Origin: Arthrobacter jinronghuae
GTDB taxonomy: Bacteria > Actinomycetota > Actinomycetes > Actinomycetales > Micrococcaceae
DNA: 64,000 nucleotides
Reading direction: 5' to 3'
Assembly: GCF_025244825.1 (NCBI RefSeq)
Contig: NZ_CP104263.1
Coordinates: 1-64,000, forward strand
This document shows, piece by piece, positions 19,709 through 28,291 of this stretch. Below the pieces are notes generated by a model. It was given only the letters and a program-made list of their open reading frames with translations. It was not told the origin of the DNA and searched no databases. The translations under genes and the position numbers were made by a program. Every line of letters begins with the position of its first letter. Positions within the stretch are counted from its first letter, which is position 1.

Positions 19709-21550
19709 TTAGCTGCTGCCTGTAGGGCCGGTCATGCTGGCGCCGCCGGTCTGATCCAGACCCGTACCGGTACCGGTCTGATTCAGACCCGTACCGGTAC
19801 CGGTTTCGGCACCCTCGTTCCCAGCGTCAGGAGCGGAAGAAGTCGAGGCGGTCGGGGCGGGGGCCGGAGCCGGGGTTGAAGGGGCTGCTTCTGCAATGTA
19901 GTAGGTGACGGAAGAACCCCGTGCCACGGAGGTGCCTTCGGAGGGATTGACCCCCACGACAGTTCCCGGCGCGGCGTCGGACTGCTGGGTGCCGCCGTTG
20001 ACCGGCACCAGGCCGGCATCGACGATGCGCTGGCGGGCCGCAGCCTCCTGCTGTCCTGCCAGGGCAGGGACGGAAACCATTTCCGGGCCCGAGGAGTAAA
20101 GAATTGTCACGGCGTCCCCGCGGCTCAGCGTTCCCGAGGGGTTGACCTCAATGACGGAACCCTCCGGGACGTTCGCGTCCGAAACGGGAAGCCGTTCCAC
20201 CTGAAGGCCCAGGGCGATGAGTTCGCCGTAGACCTCGTCAACGGGCCGGCCCTCGTACGTGGCCGAGTCGATGCGGATGTCGTCGGGGGTTGCGGACGGC
20301 GTGGCAGTCGCCGTGGTCTTGGAGGGCGAGGGGCTGCGGGACGGGCTGGCGGCTGACGAACTCGCGGCGGGGGCCGGGTCCTCGTCTCCCTCGGAGCCGG
20401 TGAGTACGAAGAACGCCACGACGCCGGCCAGAATGAGCACGAGCAAGGCGATCAGCGGAATCGTCCAGGGGCTGCGGCGCTTTTCCTCTTCGACGTCCCC
20501 CGGGTCGCCGTCGTCGTAATCGACATCGTCTTCGTCGGTCCACTCACGGGACGCGGCAAGCTCACCCGTGCGGGCATCGGCCACGGAGGCACCGGCGACC
20601 GTGGGCAAGGCCGACGTCGACGGTGCGGTGTCCACCACGCGGGTGGCAGTGGTGGGCACCGGGGCCGTGACAGCGCCGGCGGAGGATCCGAAGAGCAGCA
20701 TGCCGGGGACGGCTTCCTGCGCTGCGTGGATGTCTCCGCGGCGGATGGCGCTCACAGCAAGGGCCAACGACTCGGCGTCGGCCGGACGGTCCGCCGGGTC
20801 CTTCGCCAGCATGGACATGATCAGGGCACGCACCGGCTCCGGAATGGTTTCCGGCAGCGGCGGAGGCGTGTCATTGACCTGTGCCAGGGCAATCGCGATT
20901 TGGGATTCGCCCGAGAAGGGACGGCGGCCGGCAAGCAGTTCGTAGCCAATGACACCAAGCGCGTAGATGTCGCTGGAACCCGTCGCCTGCTGTCCGGTTG
21001 CCTGTTCCGGAGCCAGATACTGGGCAGTGCCCATGACCTGCCCGGTGGCAGTCAGCGGCACCTGGTCGGCCAGGCGGGCGATCCCGAAGTCGGTGATCTT
21101 GACCTTGCCGTCGGGCATGATGAGCAGGTTGCCGGGCTTCACGTCCCGGTGTACCAGGCCCTGGTTGTGGGCCACGGCCAGCGCGGTGGCGACCTGGCCG
21201 ATGATGGACAGTGTCCGGTCCGGAGAGAGCACCTTGTCGCGCTCAATGATGGTGGACAGCGGCTGGCCGGGAACGAGTTCCATGACCAGGTACGCCGAAC
21301 CGTCCTCTTCGCCGTAGTCAAAGACATTGGCGATGCCGGGATGGTTGAGCAGCGCGGTGTGCCGGGCCTCCGCCCGGAATCGGTTAAGGAAGCCCGGGTC
21401 CCCGGTGTACTCCTCCTTGAGGATCTTGATGGCAACAATGCGGCCCAGGACCAGGTCCCGTGCCTTCCAGACCTCGCCCATACCGCCAATGGCAATACGG
21501 TCGGTCAGCTGGAATCTGCCGCCTAAGGTGATACCCGATGTAGGCCTCAC
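19709..21550 (-). CDS. pknA: Serine/threonine protein kinase PknA-like, with two PASTA-like repeats
   Basis: The 613-residue partner kinase has a kinase domain (about 11-270; GIGGMGEV-type loop as AIGGMGEVW, Lys42, HRDVKPGNL with Asp136, DFG at 154-156), an acidic linker (about 338-357), a membrane helix (361-383) and an external part with two PASTA-type repeats (about 423-487 and 491-553). The C-terminus is low complexity, with two copies of GTGTGLNQT/GTGTGLDQT. Mycobacterial PknA lacks PASTA domains, so this is the extended form. The GTG start overlaps the pbpA stop by 4 bp. Confidence 0.93.
   Translation of the reverse strand: MRPTSGITLGGRFQLTDRIAIGGMGEVWKARDLVLGRIVAIKILKEEYTGDPGFLNRFRAEARHTALLNHPGIANVFDYGEEDGSAYLVMELVPGQPLSTIIERDKVLSPDRTLSIIGQVATALAVAHNQGLVHRDVKPGNLLIMPDGKVKITDFGIARLADQVPLTATGQVMGTAQYLAPEQATGQQATGSSDIYALGVIGYELLAGRRPFSGESQIAIALAQVNDTPPPLPETIPEPVRALIMSMLAKDPADRPADAESLALAVSAIRRGDIHAAQEAVPGMLLFGSSAGAVTAPVPTTATRVVDTAPSTSALPTVAGASVADARTGELAASREWTDEDDVDYDDGDPGDVEEEKRRSPWTIPLIALLVLILAGVVAFFVLTGSEGDEDPAPAASSSAASPSRSPSPSKTTATATPSATPDDIRIDSATYEGRPVDEVYGELIALGLQVERLPVSDANVPEGSVIEVNPSGTLSRGDAVTILYSSGPEMVSVPALAGQQEAAARQRIVDAGLVPVNGGTQQSDAAPGTVVGVNPSEGTSVARGSSVTYYIAEAAPSTPAPAPAPTASTSSAPDAGNEGAETGTGTGLNQTGTGTGLDQTGGASMTGPTGSS
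19748..19801 (-). repeat. Two 27-bp tandem repeats near the 3' end of pknA
   Basis: Two adjacent 27-bp units (19748-19774 and 19775-19801) differ at one base and encode GTGTGLNQT and GTGTGLDQT. Being in frame and nearly identical at DNA level, they look like a recent slippage duplication, probably variable in number between strains. Confidence 0.85.
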
Positions 21551-22986
21551 TTATTCAACACCGCCTCTAGGAGTTTCTGCGCGCTTGGAGTGGTCAATTG
21601 GGCACCGGTGGTCAGATCCACGTCTTCCATGACAACGGAAATGGCAACCTGCGGATCGTCTGCCGGAGCGAACCCGGTGAACCAGGCATTGTCTCCCCGG
21701 CCTTCAACCTGGGCCGTACCGGTCTTGCCGGCCACCTTTATGCCCGGAATCCGGGCGGCAGTGGCGCTGCCGTTGTCTACGACGCCGACCATCCACTCGG
21801 TGAGCTGGCGTGCCGTATCGGGGCTGACGGATGTGTTCAGTTCCGTTGGCTTCGGTTCGTCTATTACGGACAGATCAGGAGCGCGGACGCTGCGGATTAG
21901 GTTCGGAGTCATCTGCACACCGTCATTGGCGATGGCTGCAGAGATCATGGCGACTTCCAGCGGGGTGGCGGTCACACTGCCCTGGCCGATGGAGGCCAGG
22001 GCCAGTTGGGCCTCGTCCTCGTTTTCGGGGAAGTGGCTGGCGACGACGTCCGTGGGAATCTTCAGTGAGGTATCAAAACCGAACTTCTCGGCCTGTGCCG
22101 CAATATTGTCCTGGCCGAGGTCCAGCGCCACCTGGGCGAAGACCGTGTTGCAGGAATGGGCCAGGGCAAAGGCAAAATCCGCCTCGGCGCGGGCCGAGCA
22201 GGCTCCGGTGACGAAGTTCGGGAGGGAAATGTTGGTTCCGGGCAGCGGCAGCGAGGGCGGGTTCGGGATCACGGAGTCGGCGTCGTACTTCCCCGATTCC
22301 AGGGCAGCCGCAGTATCCACCAGCTTGAAGACGGAGCCGGGAGCCAGCAGGGACTGCGTGGCCGGATTGGTATACGGAGACAGTCCCGGCTGGGAAGTGA
22401 GGGCGTCCATGTTGGTGCTGAGCAGCCCGGTGTCGTGGGCGGCCAGGAGGTTGGTGTCATAGGAAGGCTTGGAGACCATGGCGAGGATATCGCCCGTCTT
22501 GGGGTCCATCATCACGATTGACCCGCGCTGGCCGTCGGGAATGAGGTCATAGGCCAACTGCTGGAGTTCCGGATCGATGGTCAGTTCCACCGAGGCACCC
22601 TGGCTCTGCGCGCCGGAGAAAACCTGGACCAGCTTGTCGTAGAACTGCTGGGAGCTGTTGCCGGACAACTCGTCATTCATTGCCATTTCCAGCTGGGTGG
22701 TGCCGTTCAGATTGAAGAAGCCGGTCAGGTGCGAATACAGCTCGGGGCTGTTGTAGACCCGCTGGTAATTGAACTGGTCGTCGGACGGAACGGACTCGGC
22801 GACAGCCTTGCCATCCACGAGGATGGAGCCGCGGGGCTCCCCGAAATCCCGGTAGATGGCCCGGTTGTTATTCGGGTTGGTGTTGAGTTTCTCGGCGGCG
22901 AAGAACTGCACATACGTCAGCGAACCGAGAATGAGCACGAACATTGCCAGGGCCACTACCCAGCTGTTACGGATGGCCTGGTTCAT
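21547..22986 (-). CDS. pbpA: Penicillin-binding protein PbpA (class B transpeptidase)
   Basis: Cross-links peptidoglycan together with its SEDS partner RodA. The 479-residue product has one N-terminal membrane anchor (about 8-28), a dimerisation/pedestal region (about 40-150) and a transpeptidase domain with SVFK (Ser218, Lys221), SCN (278-280) and KTGT (421-424). It lacks the long N-terminal region of FtsI and matches actinobacterial PbpA in length. ATG overlaps the rodA stop (ATGA), and its stop overlaps the pknA start. Confidence 0.95.
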   Translation of the reverse strand: MNQAIRNSWVVALAMFVLILGSLTYVQFFAAEKLNTNPNNNRAIYRDFGEPRGSILVDGKAVAESVPSDDQFNYQRVYNSPELYSHLTGFFNLNGTTQLEMAMNDELSGNSSQQFYDKLVQVFSGAQSQGASVELTIDPELQQLAYDLIPDGQRGSIVMMDPKTGDILAMVSKPSYDTNLLAAHDTGLLSTNMDALTSQPGLSPYTNPATQSLLAPGSVFKLVDTAAALESGKYDADSVIPNPPSLPLPGTNISLPNFVTGACSARAEADFAFALAHSCNTVFAQVALDLGQDNIAAQAEKFGFDTSLKIPTDVVASHFPENEDEAQLALASIGQGSVTATPLEVAMISAAIANDGVQMTPNLIRSVRAPDLSVIDEPKPTELNTSVSPDTARQLTEWMVGVVDNGSATAARIPGIKVAGKTGTAQVEGRGDNAWFTGFAPADDPQVAISVVMEDVDLTTGAQLTTPSAQKLLEAVLNK

Positions 22987-24401
22987 TCGTCTCCTTCCTT
23001 AGGGGAACGCCGGGTACGGGCGGAAGTGCCGGACCGGGATTCTGCCATGGCGGGAACCATGTCGGTGGACAGGGGACCGGTAGGCGCGGGCCTGCGGGCA
23101 GCATCGGAAATCATGAGCAGGAGCGCCACAATGATCCAGTTGGCCAGCAAGGAGGAGCCGCCGGCAGACATGAACGGGGTGGTCAGCCCGGTCAGCGGGA
23201 TCAGGCGCGTAACGCCTCCGATCACCACGAAGCACTGCAGGGCAATGATGAAGGACAAACCGCAGGCCAGGAGCTTTCCGAAACCGTCCTTGGTACCCAG
23301 GGCGGCACGGAATCCGCGGGATACCAGCAGGACGAACATCAGCACGATCGCGAAGATGCCGATCAGGCCCAGTTCCTCACCGAGGGCGGCAATAATCATA
23401 TCGCTGTTCGCGAAGGTCACCAGATCAGGGCGGCCCTGTCCCAAACCGGTGCCGACAAGCCCGCCGCTGGCCAGGCCGAAGAGCCCTTGCACTACCTGGT
23501 AGCTGCCGCCGGCTCCGTTGTAGACCTCCGGGTCAAAGGCATTGAGCCAGCCGTTGATGCGCGCCTGCAGGTGGCTGAACAATTGGAGGGCGACGAATCC
23601 GCCCGCTGCGAGCAGGCCCACACCGATCACTACCCAGCTGACGCGGCTGGTGGCGACGTAGATCATGGCCATGAACAGGCCGAAGAAGAGGATGGACGAG
23701 CCAAGGTCCCGCTGGAAGACCAGCACGCCGATGCTGACAAGCCAGGCAACGAGCATGGGGCCCATGTCCCGCATACGCGGGAACTGCAGCGGCCCGACCT
23801 TGCGCCCCGCGAGCAGGATGAGGTCCCGGTTGGTGGATAGATACCCGGCAAAGAATATGGCCAGGGTGATCTTGGCGATTTCACCGGGCTGGAAGGTGCC
23901 GATGCCGACATTGATCCAGATCCGGGCCCCGTTGATCTCGCGGCCGATAGGAGCGGGCATCAGCGGAAGGAGCAAGAGAATCGCGCTGACTATCAAGGAG
24001 ATGTAGGTGTAGCGGCGCAGGATCCGGTGGTCCTTGATGATGAACAGCACCGCGATCCCTGCCGCCACGGCTACCGTGCTCCACAACAGTTGGCGGTCCG
24101 CTGCGTCGTCGCCGTTGGTGATATCCAGGCGGTGGATCATGGCCAACCCGATGCCGTTAAGGGCAGTGACAATCGGAAGTATTACCGGATCAGCATATTT
24201 AGCCCGGAAGCGCAGCACCAGGTGGAAGATGATTACCAGTGCCATGAGGGTCCCGCCCTGGACCCAGAAGTCGGAGTCGAAGGCGCGGTCTTCGTCGAGG
24301 CCAACGATCATGTTGGCTCCAACGCCGACCAGAAGCGCGACGAGGAGGAGGAGGGCTTCAGTGTTCCGGCGCGGTTTAGGCACGGTGAGGACGTCCGACA
24401 T
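22983..24401 (-). CDS. rodA: SEDS glycosyltransferase RodA/FtsW family
   Basis: Polymerises lipid II into glycan strands, working with PbpA. The 472-residue product has about ten to twelve membrane segments and SEDS signatures: IGREINGARIWINVG and FQPGEIAKI in the middle, then FQRDLGSSILFF and, near the end, GLTTPFMSAGGSSLLANW. The C-terminal about 50 residues are cytoplasmic, Pro/Ser/Arg-rich. ATG at 24401 shares its A with the preceding pstP stop (TAATG). The pairing with pbpA supports RodA rather than FtsW. Confidence 0.94.
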   Translation of the reverse strand: MSDVLTVPKPRRNTEALLLLVALLVGVGANMIVGLDEDRAFDSDFWVQGGTLMALVIIFHLVLRFRAKYADPVILPIVTALNGIGLAMIHRLDITNGDDAADRQLLWSTVAVAAGIAVLFIIKDHRILRRYTYISLIVSAILLLLPLMPAPIGREINGARIWINVGIGTFQPGEIAKITLAIFFAGYLSTNRDLILLAGRKVGPLQFPRMRDMGPMLVAWLVSIGVLVFQRDLGSSILFFGLFMAMIYVATSRVSWVVIGVGLLAAGGFVALQLFSHLQARINGWLNAFDPEVYNGAGGSYQVVQGLFGLASGGLVGTGLGQGRPDLVTFANSDMIIAALGEELGLIGIFAIVLMFVLLVSRGFRAALGTKDGFGKLLACGLSFIIALQCFVVIGGVTRLIPLTGLTTPFMSAGGSSLLANWIIVALLLMISDAARRPAPTGPLSTDMVPAMAESRSGTSARTRRSPKEGDE

Positions 24402-25918
24402 TACTGCTCACCTCCGCAGGCGCTGTTCTGTTTGGCTTCGGGCGCGGCAGTAGCACCTGGTGTAGGTGCATCGGTTGGGGAACCCGTGTCTACCGGCGGG
24501 CACAGGACCGCCTTGGCAGTGTCCCGCAACTCGGTGACTATCTCTTCGGCGTGCTCAAGGTCCCGGGCGGGAAGGGTGTCCTCCACCCGGTTGCGGTGAT
24601 ACTCGGAGAGGCTGTCCACCGGAATATCGGATACGTCGGTGACATGTGAGAGCTGGATGGGGCCGACAGTCTGGGAAACACCGTTGTAGATGGCGACCCG
24701 GTTGTCATAGGAGCCCACGTAGTAGCGGGTCTGTGTCCAGGTGTAGCCGAGCCATACGACGACGGCGAGCAGCAGCGCAACCACGGTCAGGAACGCGGGC
24801 AGCAGCCAGCGCTTCCAACCGGAACGAGGCGAATCCCCGGCGGGCTGCTCTGCATCCTGCTCGGACTCTGCCTTGTGGGTAAGCATGCGAGCAGCGCGCC
24901 GCTCGGCGGAACGCTTCGTGACGATCGGAATTTCACCGGTCTCGGTGGCAAGGGACGCCGCGCCAACCAGTACGTGCGGTCGGGAGGCCAGATCCTGGCG
25001 GATCAGGTGGGCGCGTTCGCGCTCACTCTCGGCGTCATCGGCGTCGTCCCGGGCAACGGTGTTCTCCGTGCGCGATCCCGGCTCATCCTCGGTCACGGGC
25101 GGGGCCGCAGCTACAGCGGCAGTGGGGCGGTACCCGTTGTCCCTGGAGGAAACTTCGGAGAGCGGAGCGGTGGCCGGGGCAGAGCCGGCGTCGGGGTCCT
25201 CATCGATTTCAATGACAGCAACTGTCACGTTGTCCGGAGAACCGCCGGCCAGTGTGAGCTCAACCAGGGTGTCTACGCACTCCTGCAGGTCCGAGGTGCT
25301 GCGGAGAACACCCTCGATGTCGGAGTCCCGCAGGACGGCGGTCAGCCCGTCCGAACACAGCAACCAGCGTTCGCCGGGCTCGACATCGAAAGTGGCCAGG
25401 TCCAGCTCGGGGCTGGCATCAACATCGCCAAGCACGCGCATGAGGACGTTTTTATGCGGGTGCACTTCGGCTTCTTCGGGCTGCAGGCGCCCTTCATCGA
25501 TCAGCCGCTGCACGAAGGTGTGGTCGATGCTGATCTGTTCGAACCGGCCGTCTTTGAGCCGGTAGGCCCGGGAGTCGCCGATATGCGCCAGTGCCAGACG
25601 CTGCTCGTGCAGCAGCAGTGCAGTGACTGTGGTTCCCATGCCGGAGAGCTGGGGGCTGGTGGTGACCAACTCGGACAGCAGCGAATTCGCCGCTTGGATT
25701 TCGTCGGCAAGGACGGTCAGGGGTTCGTCCTCGTGGACACTGCTGTCCAAATGGACCAGATCGAGCACGGTGGAGGCGGAGGCGACGTTGCCGCCGGCGT
25801 GGCCGCCCATGCCGTCGGCAACGACGGCGAGGTAGCGGCCGACGTAGGCGGAATCGTCATTCTTGAAACGAACCATTCCAACATCGGACCGTGCTGCATA
25901 TCTGAGAACCAGGGCCAC
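24401..25918 (-). CDS. pstP: PP2C-family Ser/Thr phosphatase PstP
   Basis: Reverses PknA/PknB phosphorylation. The 505-residue product has a metal-dependent PP2C domain (about 1-240) with RSDVGMVRFKNDDS, DGMGG at 35-39, GDSRAYRL, LLCSDGLT and GGSPDNVTVAVI. A long disordered linker rich in Ala, Glu and Arg follows (about 245-365), then one membrane helix (about 371-391) and a roughly 110-residue external domain. This is the usual PstP layout. Its stop touches the rodA start and its start lies 2 bp after the fhaB stop. Confidence 0.95.
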   Translation of the reverse strand: MALVLRYAARSDVGMVRFKNDDSAYVGRYLAVVADGMGGHAGGNVASASTVLDLVHLDSSVHEDEPLTVLADEIQAANSLLSELVTTSPQLSGMGTTVTALLLHEQRLALAHIGDSRAYRLKDGRFEQISIDHTFVQRLIDEGRLQPEEAEVHPHKNVLMRVLGDVDASPELDLATFDVEPGERWLLCSDGLTAVLRDSDIEGVLRSTSDLQECVDTLVELTLAGGSPDNVTVAVIEIDEDPDAGSAPATAPLSEVSSRDNGYRPTAAVAAAPPVTEDEPGSRTENTVARDDADDAESERERAHLIRQDLASRPHVLVGAASLATETGEIPIVTKRSAERRAARMLTHKAESEQDAEQPAGDSPRSGWKRWLLPAFLTVVALLLAVVVWLGYTWTQTRYYVGSYDNRVAIYNGVSQTVGPIQLSHVTDVSDIPVDSLSEYHRNRVEDTLPARDLEHAEEIVTELRDTAKAVLCPPVDTGSPTDAPTPGATAAPEAKQNSACGGEQ

Positions 25919-25920
25919 TG

Positions 25921-26406
25921 TCAGGGCCTCAATTCGATGACCGTCTTACCGATGCGGATCGGCACACCGGGTTCGACGGGCAACGCCCGGGTAAGTTGGC
26001 TTCCACCGAGATAGGTTCCGTTTGTTGAACCGAGGTCCTCAACGAACCAGCGGCTGCCCTGGGGGAAGAGGCGGGCATGGCGGCCCGAGGCATAGTCGTC
26101 TTCCAGGACGAGGGTTGCTTCCTGTGCCCGTCCGAGCAGGATGGGGCTGGCGGCCAGGTCCAGTGTGGTCCCGCGCAGCGGACCTTCCGTCACCACGAGC
26201 TCCCTCGGCGTCACTTTGCTGGGGGCCGGCGCACGCTTTTCAAGGTTCGGGTCCTTGCGGATCTGGCGGGCCGTCGGGGTCCCGGTCCGGTTGCGGCTGC
26301 CAACGGCGAGGTCGCGTCGGATGGCACCGACTACGCTGACCACCATGATCCACAGCAGGATCAGGAAGCCGTAGCGCAGGAGCGTTTCAGTTAATTCGCT
26401 GAGCAC
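25921..26406 (-). CDS. fhaB: FHA-domain membrane protein FhaB
   Basis: Phosphothreonine-binding adaptor in the division kinase pathway. The 161 residues hold an N-terminal membrane helix (about 10-30) and a C-terminal FHA domain (about 75-155) with LGRAQEATLVLEDD, SGRHARL and DLGSTNGTYLGG, the phosphopeptide-binding loops. The GTG start overlaps the fhaA stop by one base. FhaB is FipA-like in mycobacteria, where it links PknA and FtsZ; that function is family knowledge, not shown here. Confidence 0.93.
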   Translation of the reverse strand: MLSELTETLLRYGFLILLWIMVVSVVGAIRRDLAVGSRNRTGTPTARQIRKDPNLEKRAPAPSKVTPRELVVTEGPLRGTTLDLAASPILLGRAQEATLVLEDDYASGRHARLFPQGSRWFVEDLGSTNGTYLGGSQLTRALPVEPGVPIRIGKTVIELRP

Positions 26407-27137
26407 TAACGTCCCCCGGTCCGGACGGGCAGCAGCCGAAAGACGATTCGGGTGCGCCCCATGGTGATTGTGGATCCATCGGTAAGCACTGCTTCACCTT
26501 GAACTTTCTGGCCGTTGACGAAGCTGCCGTTGGTGGAGCCCAGATCGACGGCACGGCTGGCTCCGTTCTCAGTGCGGATCTCCAGGTGACGGCGGGAAAC
26601 GCCGGTGTCGTCCACGAGGATGTCGGCTTCTGAGGAGCGGCCCAGAACCACTGAGGGCGCATTAAGGGTGTAACGCTGTCCGTCAACGTCCAAGACGGGC
26701 TGCATCCGAGCCGATGGTCCCTGCCGCGGTGCAGGAGGGGAGGGCATCCGGGTCTGCGCCGAGGGTGACTTTTCAGTGGACGAATCCACTTCAAGCACCC
26801 CTGCCTTAAGGGAGGAATCGCGGGTAAACGAAACCCGCACCGGCCCCTGAAGAGTGTAGGACTGGCTGCGGGCATGCTTGATGACTACGTCGCAGAGCTC
26901 TTCAGCCAGGGGCGCGCCCCACTTCTGCGCCTGGGTGAAATCCGAGGTGGATAGCCGCACCGTAAAGACATTCGGTGCCAGGGTCCGGCCCTGGCCCAGG
27001 ACCATGGAATGCTGATCCAGTTCCTTGCGGAGTGCGATGGCAAGCTCCAGCGGTTCAACACGGCCGGACGAACCGGACGCGAAAGCACCACGAACAATCT
27101 TTTCGATGCCGCGTTCGACATTGTCGAGTATGCCCAA
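26406..27137 (-). CDS. fhaA: FHA-domain protein FhaA with DUF3662
   Basis: The first gene of the kinase/wall operon. The 243-residue product has an N-terminal DUF3662 domain (about 1-120, starting MGILDNVERGIEKIV) and a C-terminal FHA domain (about 160-235) with LGRSSEADILVDD, VSRRHLEIR and DLGSTNGSFVNG. The linker is Ser/Pro-rich and shorter than in mycobacterial FhaA, which has over 500 residues. The TTG start at 27137 is supported by GGAAGGAGA just upstream. FhaA binds phosphorylated MviN/MurJ-like partners in mycobacteria. Confidence 0.94.
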   Translation of the reverse strand: MGILDNVERGIEKIVRGAFASGSSGRVEPLELAIALRKELDQHSMVLGQGRTLAPNVFTVRLSTSDFTQAQKWGAPLAEELCDVVIKHARSQSYTLQGPVRVSFTRDSSLKAGVLEVDSSTEKSPSAQTRMPSPPAPRQGPSARMQPVLDVDGQRYTLNAPSVVLGRSSEADILVDDTGVSRRHLEIRTENGASRAVDLGSTNGSFVNGQKVQGEAVLTDGSTITMGRTRIVFRLLPVRTGGR

Positions 27138-27222
27138 GTTCGTCTCCTTCCGTGTCCTGTCCGTTGAATTGCCTCGTCAGCAGTACCTGCCCGGCGCCGC
27201 GGTGCGGGCTCAATTGTCTGCC

Positions 27223-27255
27223 GGGACTGGTTCGGGACTGGTTCACGACTGGTTC
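27223..27255 (-). repeat. Three tandem 11-bp repeats upstream of fhaA
   Basis: GGGACTGGTTC at 27223-27233 and 27234-27244, then ACGACTGGTTC at 27245-27255 (plus-strand reading), 86-118 bp upstream of the fhaA start. The 11-bp period places each copy on the same face of the helix, as in operator arrays. The remaining part of the 450-bp gap (27138-27588) shows no gene; TATACC- and TAGTAT-like hexamers exist on the minus strand but without a good -35. Confidence 0.65.
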
Positions 27256-27588
27256 CGGCAGAGCACAGGTATATGCGTCCACTTCGATACTACTGGTGAC
27301 TGCAGATAAATGTCTTACCGCCGTCCCGGCGCCCCGCGCGCCGGTCCGGTCGCTGTTCCACATCCGTTGCCGGCTTCCCGGCCTCCCCTGTGCAGGCGGG
27401 AGAACAGCCGGCGTTTCCCTGCAACAGCACGGTTTTTGGGTTGTCCCGGAAGCCGTTTAGGTGTTTGGCCAAAATGCCGGTATGCTTGATTCTGCTGTTC
27501 CCGAGGAAACGCAACGAATGATCACAGGCAGGATCCACTTGGATCGTGTGAGGTCGTCCGCACAGCGTCGCCGCGGGAAACCATTTAT

Positions 27589-27671
27589 GCGCGAGTGGCG
27601 GAACGGCAGACGCGCTGGCTTCAGGTGCCAGTGTCCGAAAGGGCGTGGGGGTTCAAATCCCCCCTCGCGCA
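27589..27671 (+). tRNA. tRNA-Leu (CAG)
   Basis: 83-nt class II tRNA. The acceptor GCGCGAG (27589-27595) pairs with CTCGCGC (27664-27670), discriminator A at 27671. Anticodon stem CTGGC/GCCAG closes loop TTCAGGT with anticodon CAG, and a long variable arm is present. CCA is not encoded. A leucine tRNA next to fhaA is also found in mycobacteria. Confidence 0.97.
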
Positions 27672-27680
27672 CATAGATAA

Positions 27681-27719
27681 AGAATGACCCCGGCCAGACG
27701 GCCGGGGTCATTCTTTTTT
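27681..27719 (+). terminator. Terminator after tRNA-Leu
   Basis: A 15-bp perfect stem (27681-27695 with 27700-27714), loop AGAC, followed by TTTTTG. Textbook intrinsic terminator. Confidence 0.95.
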
Positions 27720-27775
27720 GCGTCCCGCGTCCCGGGCGATCCCCCCCCGGAGCAGGGACTCCGAACAAGGGCCAA

Positions 27776-27826
27776 CGCAATAAGGGAGGGGCCGCGCAGC
27801 ATCTGCGCGGCCCCTCCCTTATTGCG
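27776..27826. terminator. 24-bp perfect hairpin after the DUF5997 gene
   Basis: Arms 27776-27799 and 27803-27826 pair without mismatch around a CAT loop; starts CGCAATAAGGG. Lies 22 bp after the stop codon of the minus-strand DUF5997 gene and stands back to back with the tRNA-Leu terminator. It is the longest perfect stem seen in the window. Confidence 0.85.
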
Positions 27827-27848
27827 AATCCGGTGAGCCGAACGGCTC

Positions 27849-28238
27849 CTAGGCGCGTTCCGCCTTCTTGGCTTCGGCTTCCTTTACGCGCTGGGCTTCG
27901 GCACGGACGGCAGCAAAGCTCGCCCGTTCCTCAACCAGCCAGGCCGGCGGCTGGGCCAGCAGTGCCTTGATTTCCTCGGTGGTCAGGGCCTCGGTCACGC
28001 CGGCGCGGGTCAAACCCCCGATGGAGACGTTGAGCTTCTGCGCCACGACGGGGCGCGGATGCGGGCCGGTGCGGCGCAGCTCGGTGAGCCACTCAGGCGG
28101 ATTGGACTGCAGTTCGTCGAACCGGGCCCGCGAAATAGGCCCGTCCTGGAAATCCTGCGGCGCTGCGGGCAGATAGATACCCAGTTTCTTGGCTGCCGTG
28201 GCAGGCTTCATGGATTGGGGAGATTTCTCGGTGGTCAT
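27849..28238 (-). CDS. DUF5997 family protein
   Basis: 129 residues, soluble, starting MTTEKSPQSMKPATAAKKLGI-type sequence and containing LPAAPQDFQDGPISRARFDEL, then PPEWLTELRRTGPHPRPVVAQKL and LTTEEIKALLAQPPAWL. The C-terminus is a Glu/Lys/Ala helix. These features fit the actinobacterial DUF5997 family, of unknown function. ATG at 28238 is used, since upstream in-frame sequence overlaps the promoter shared with the divergent LysR-like gene 53 bp away. Confidence 0.8.
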   Translation of the reverse strand: MTTEKSPQSMKPATAAKKLGIYLPAAPQDFQDGPISRARFDELQSNPPEWLTELRRTGPHPRPVVAQKLNVSIGGLTRAGVTEALTTEEIKALLAQPPAWLVEERASFAAVRAEAQRVKEAEAKKAERA

Positions 28239-28291
28239 ATTCCAAGGGTATCCGCCCGCCGCGCCACCTTCCGGTGGGCTAAGGTGTTCTG

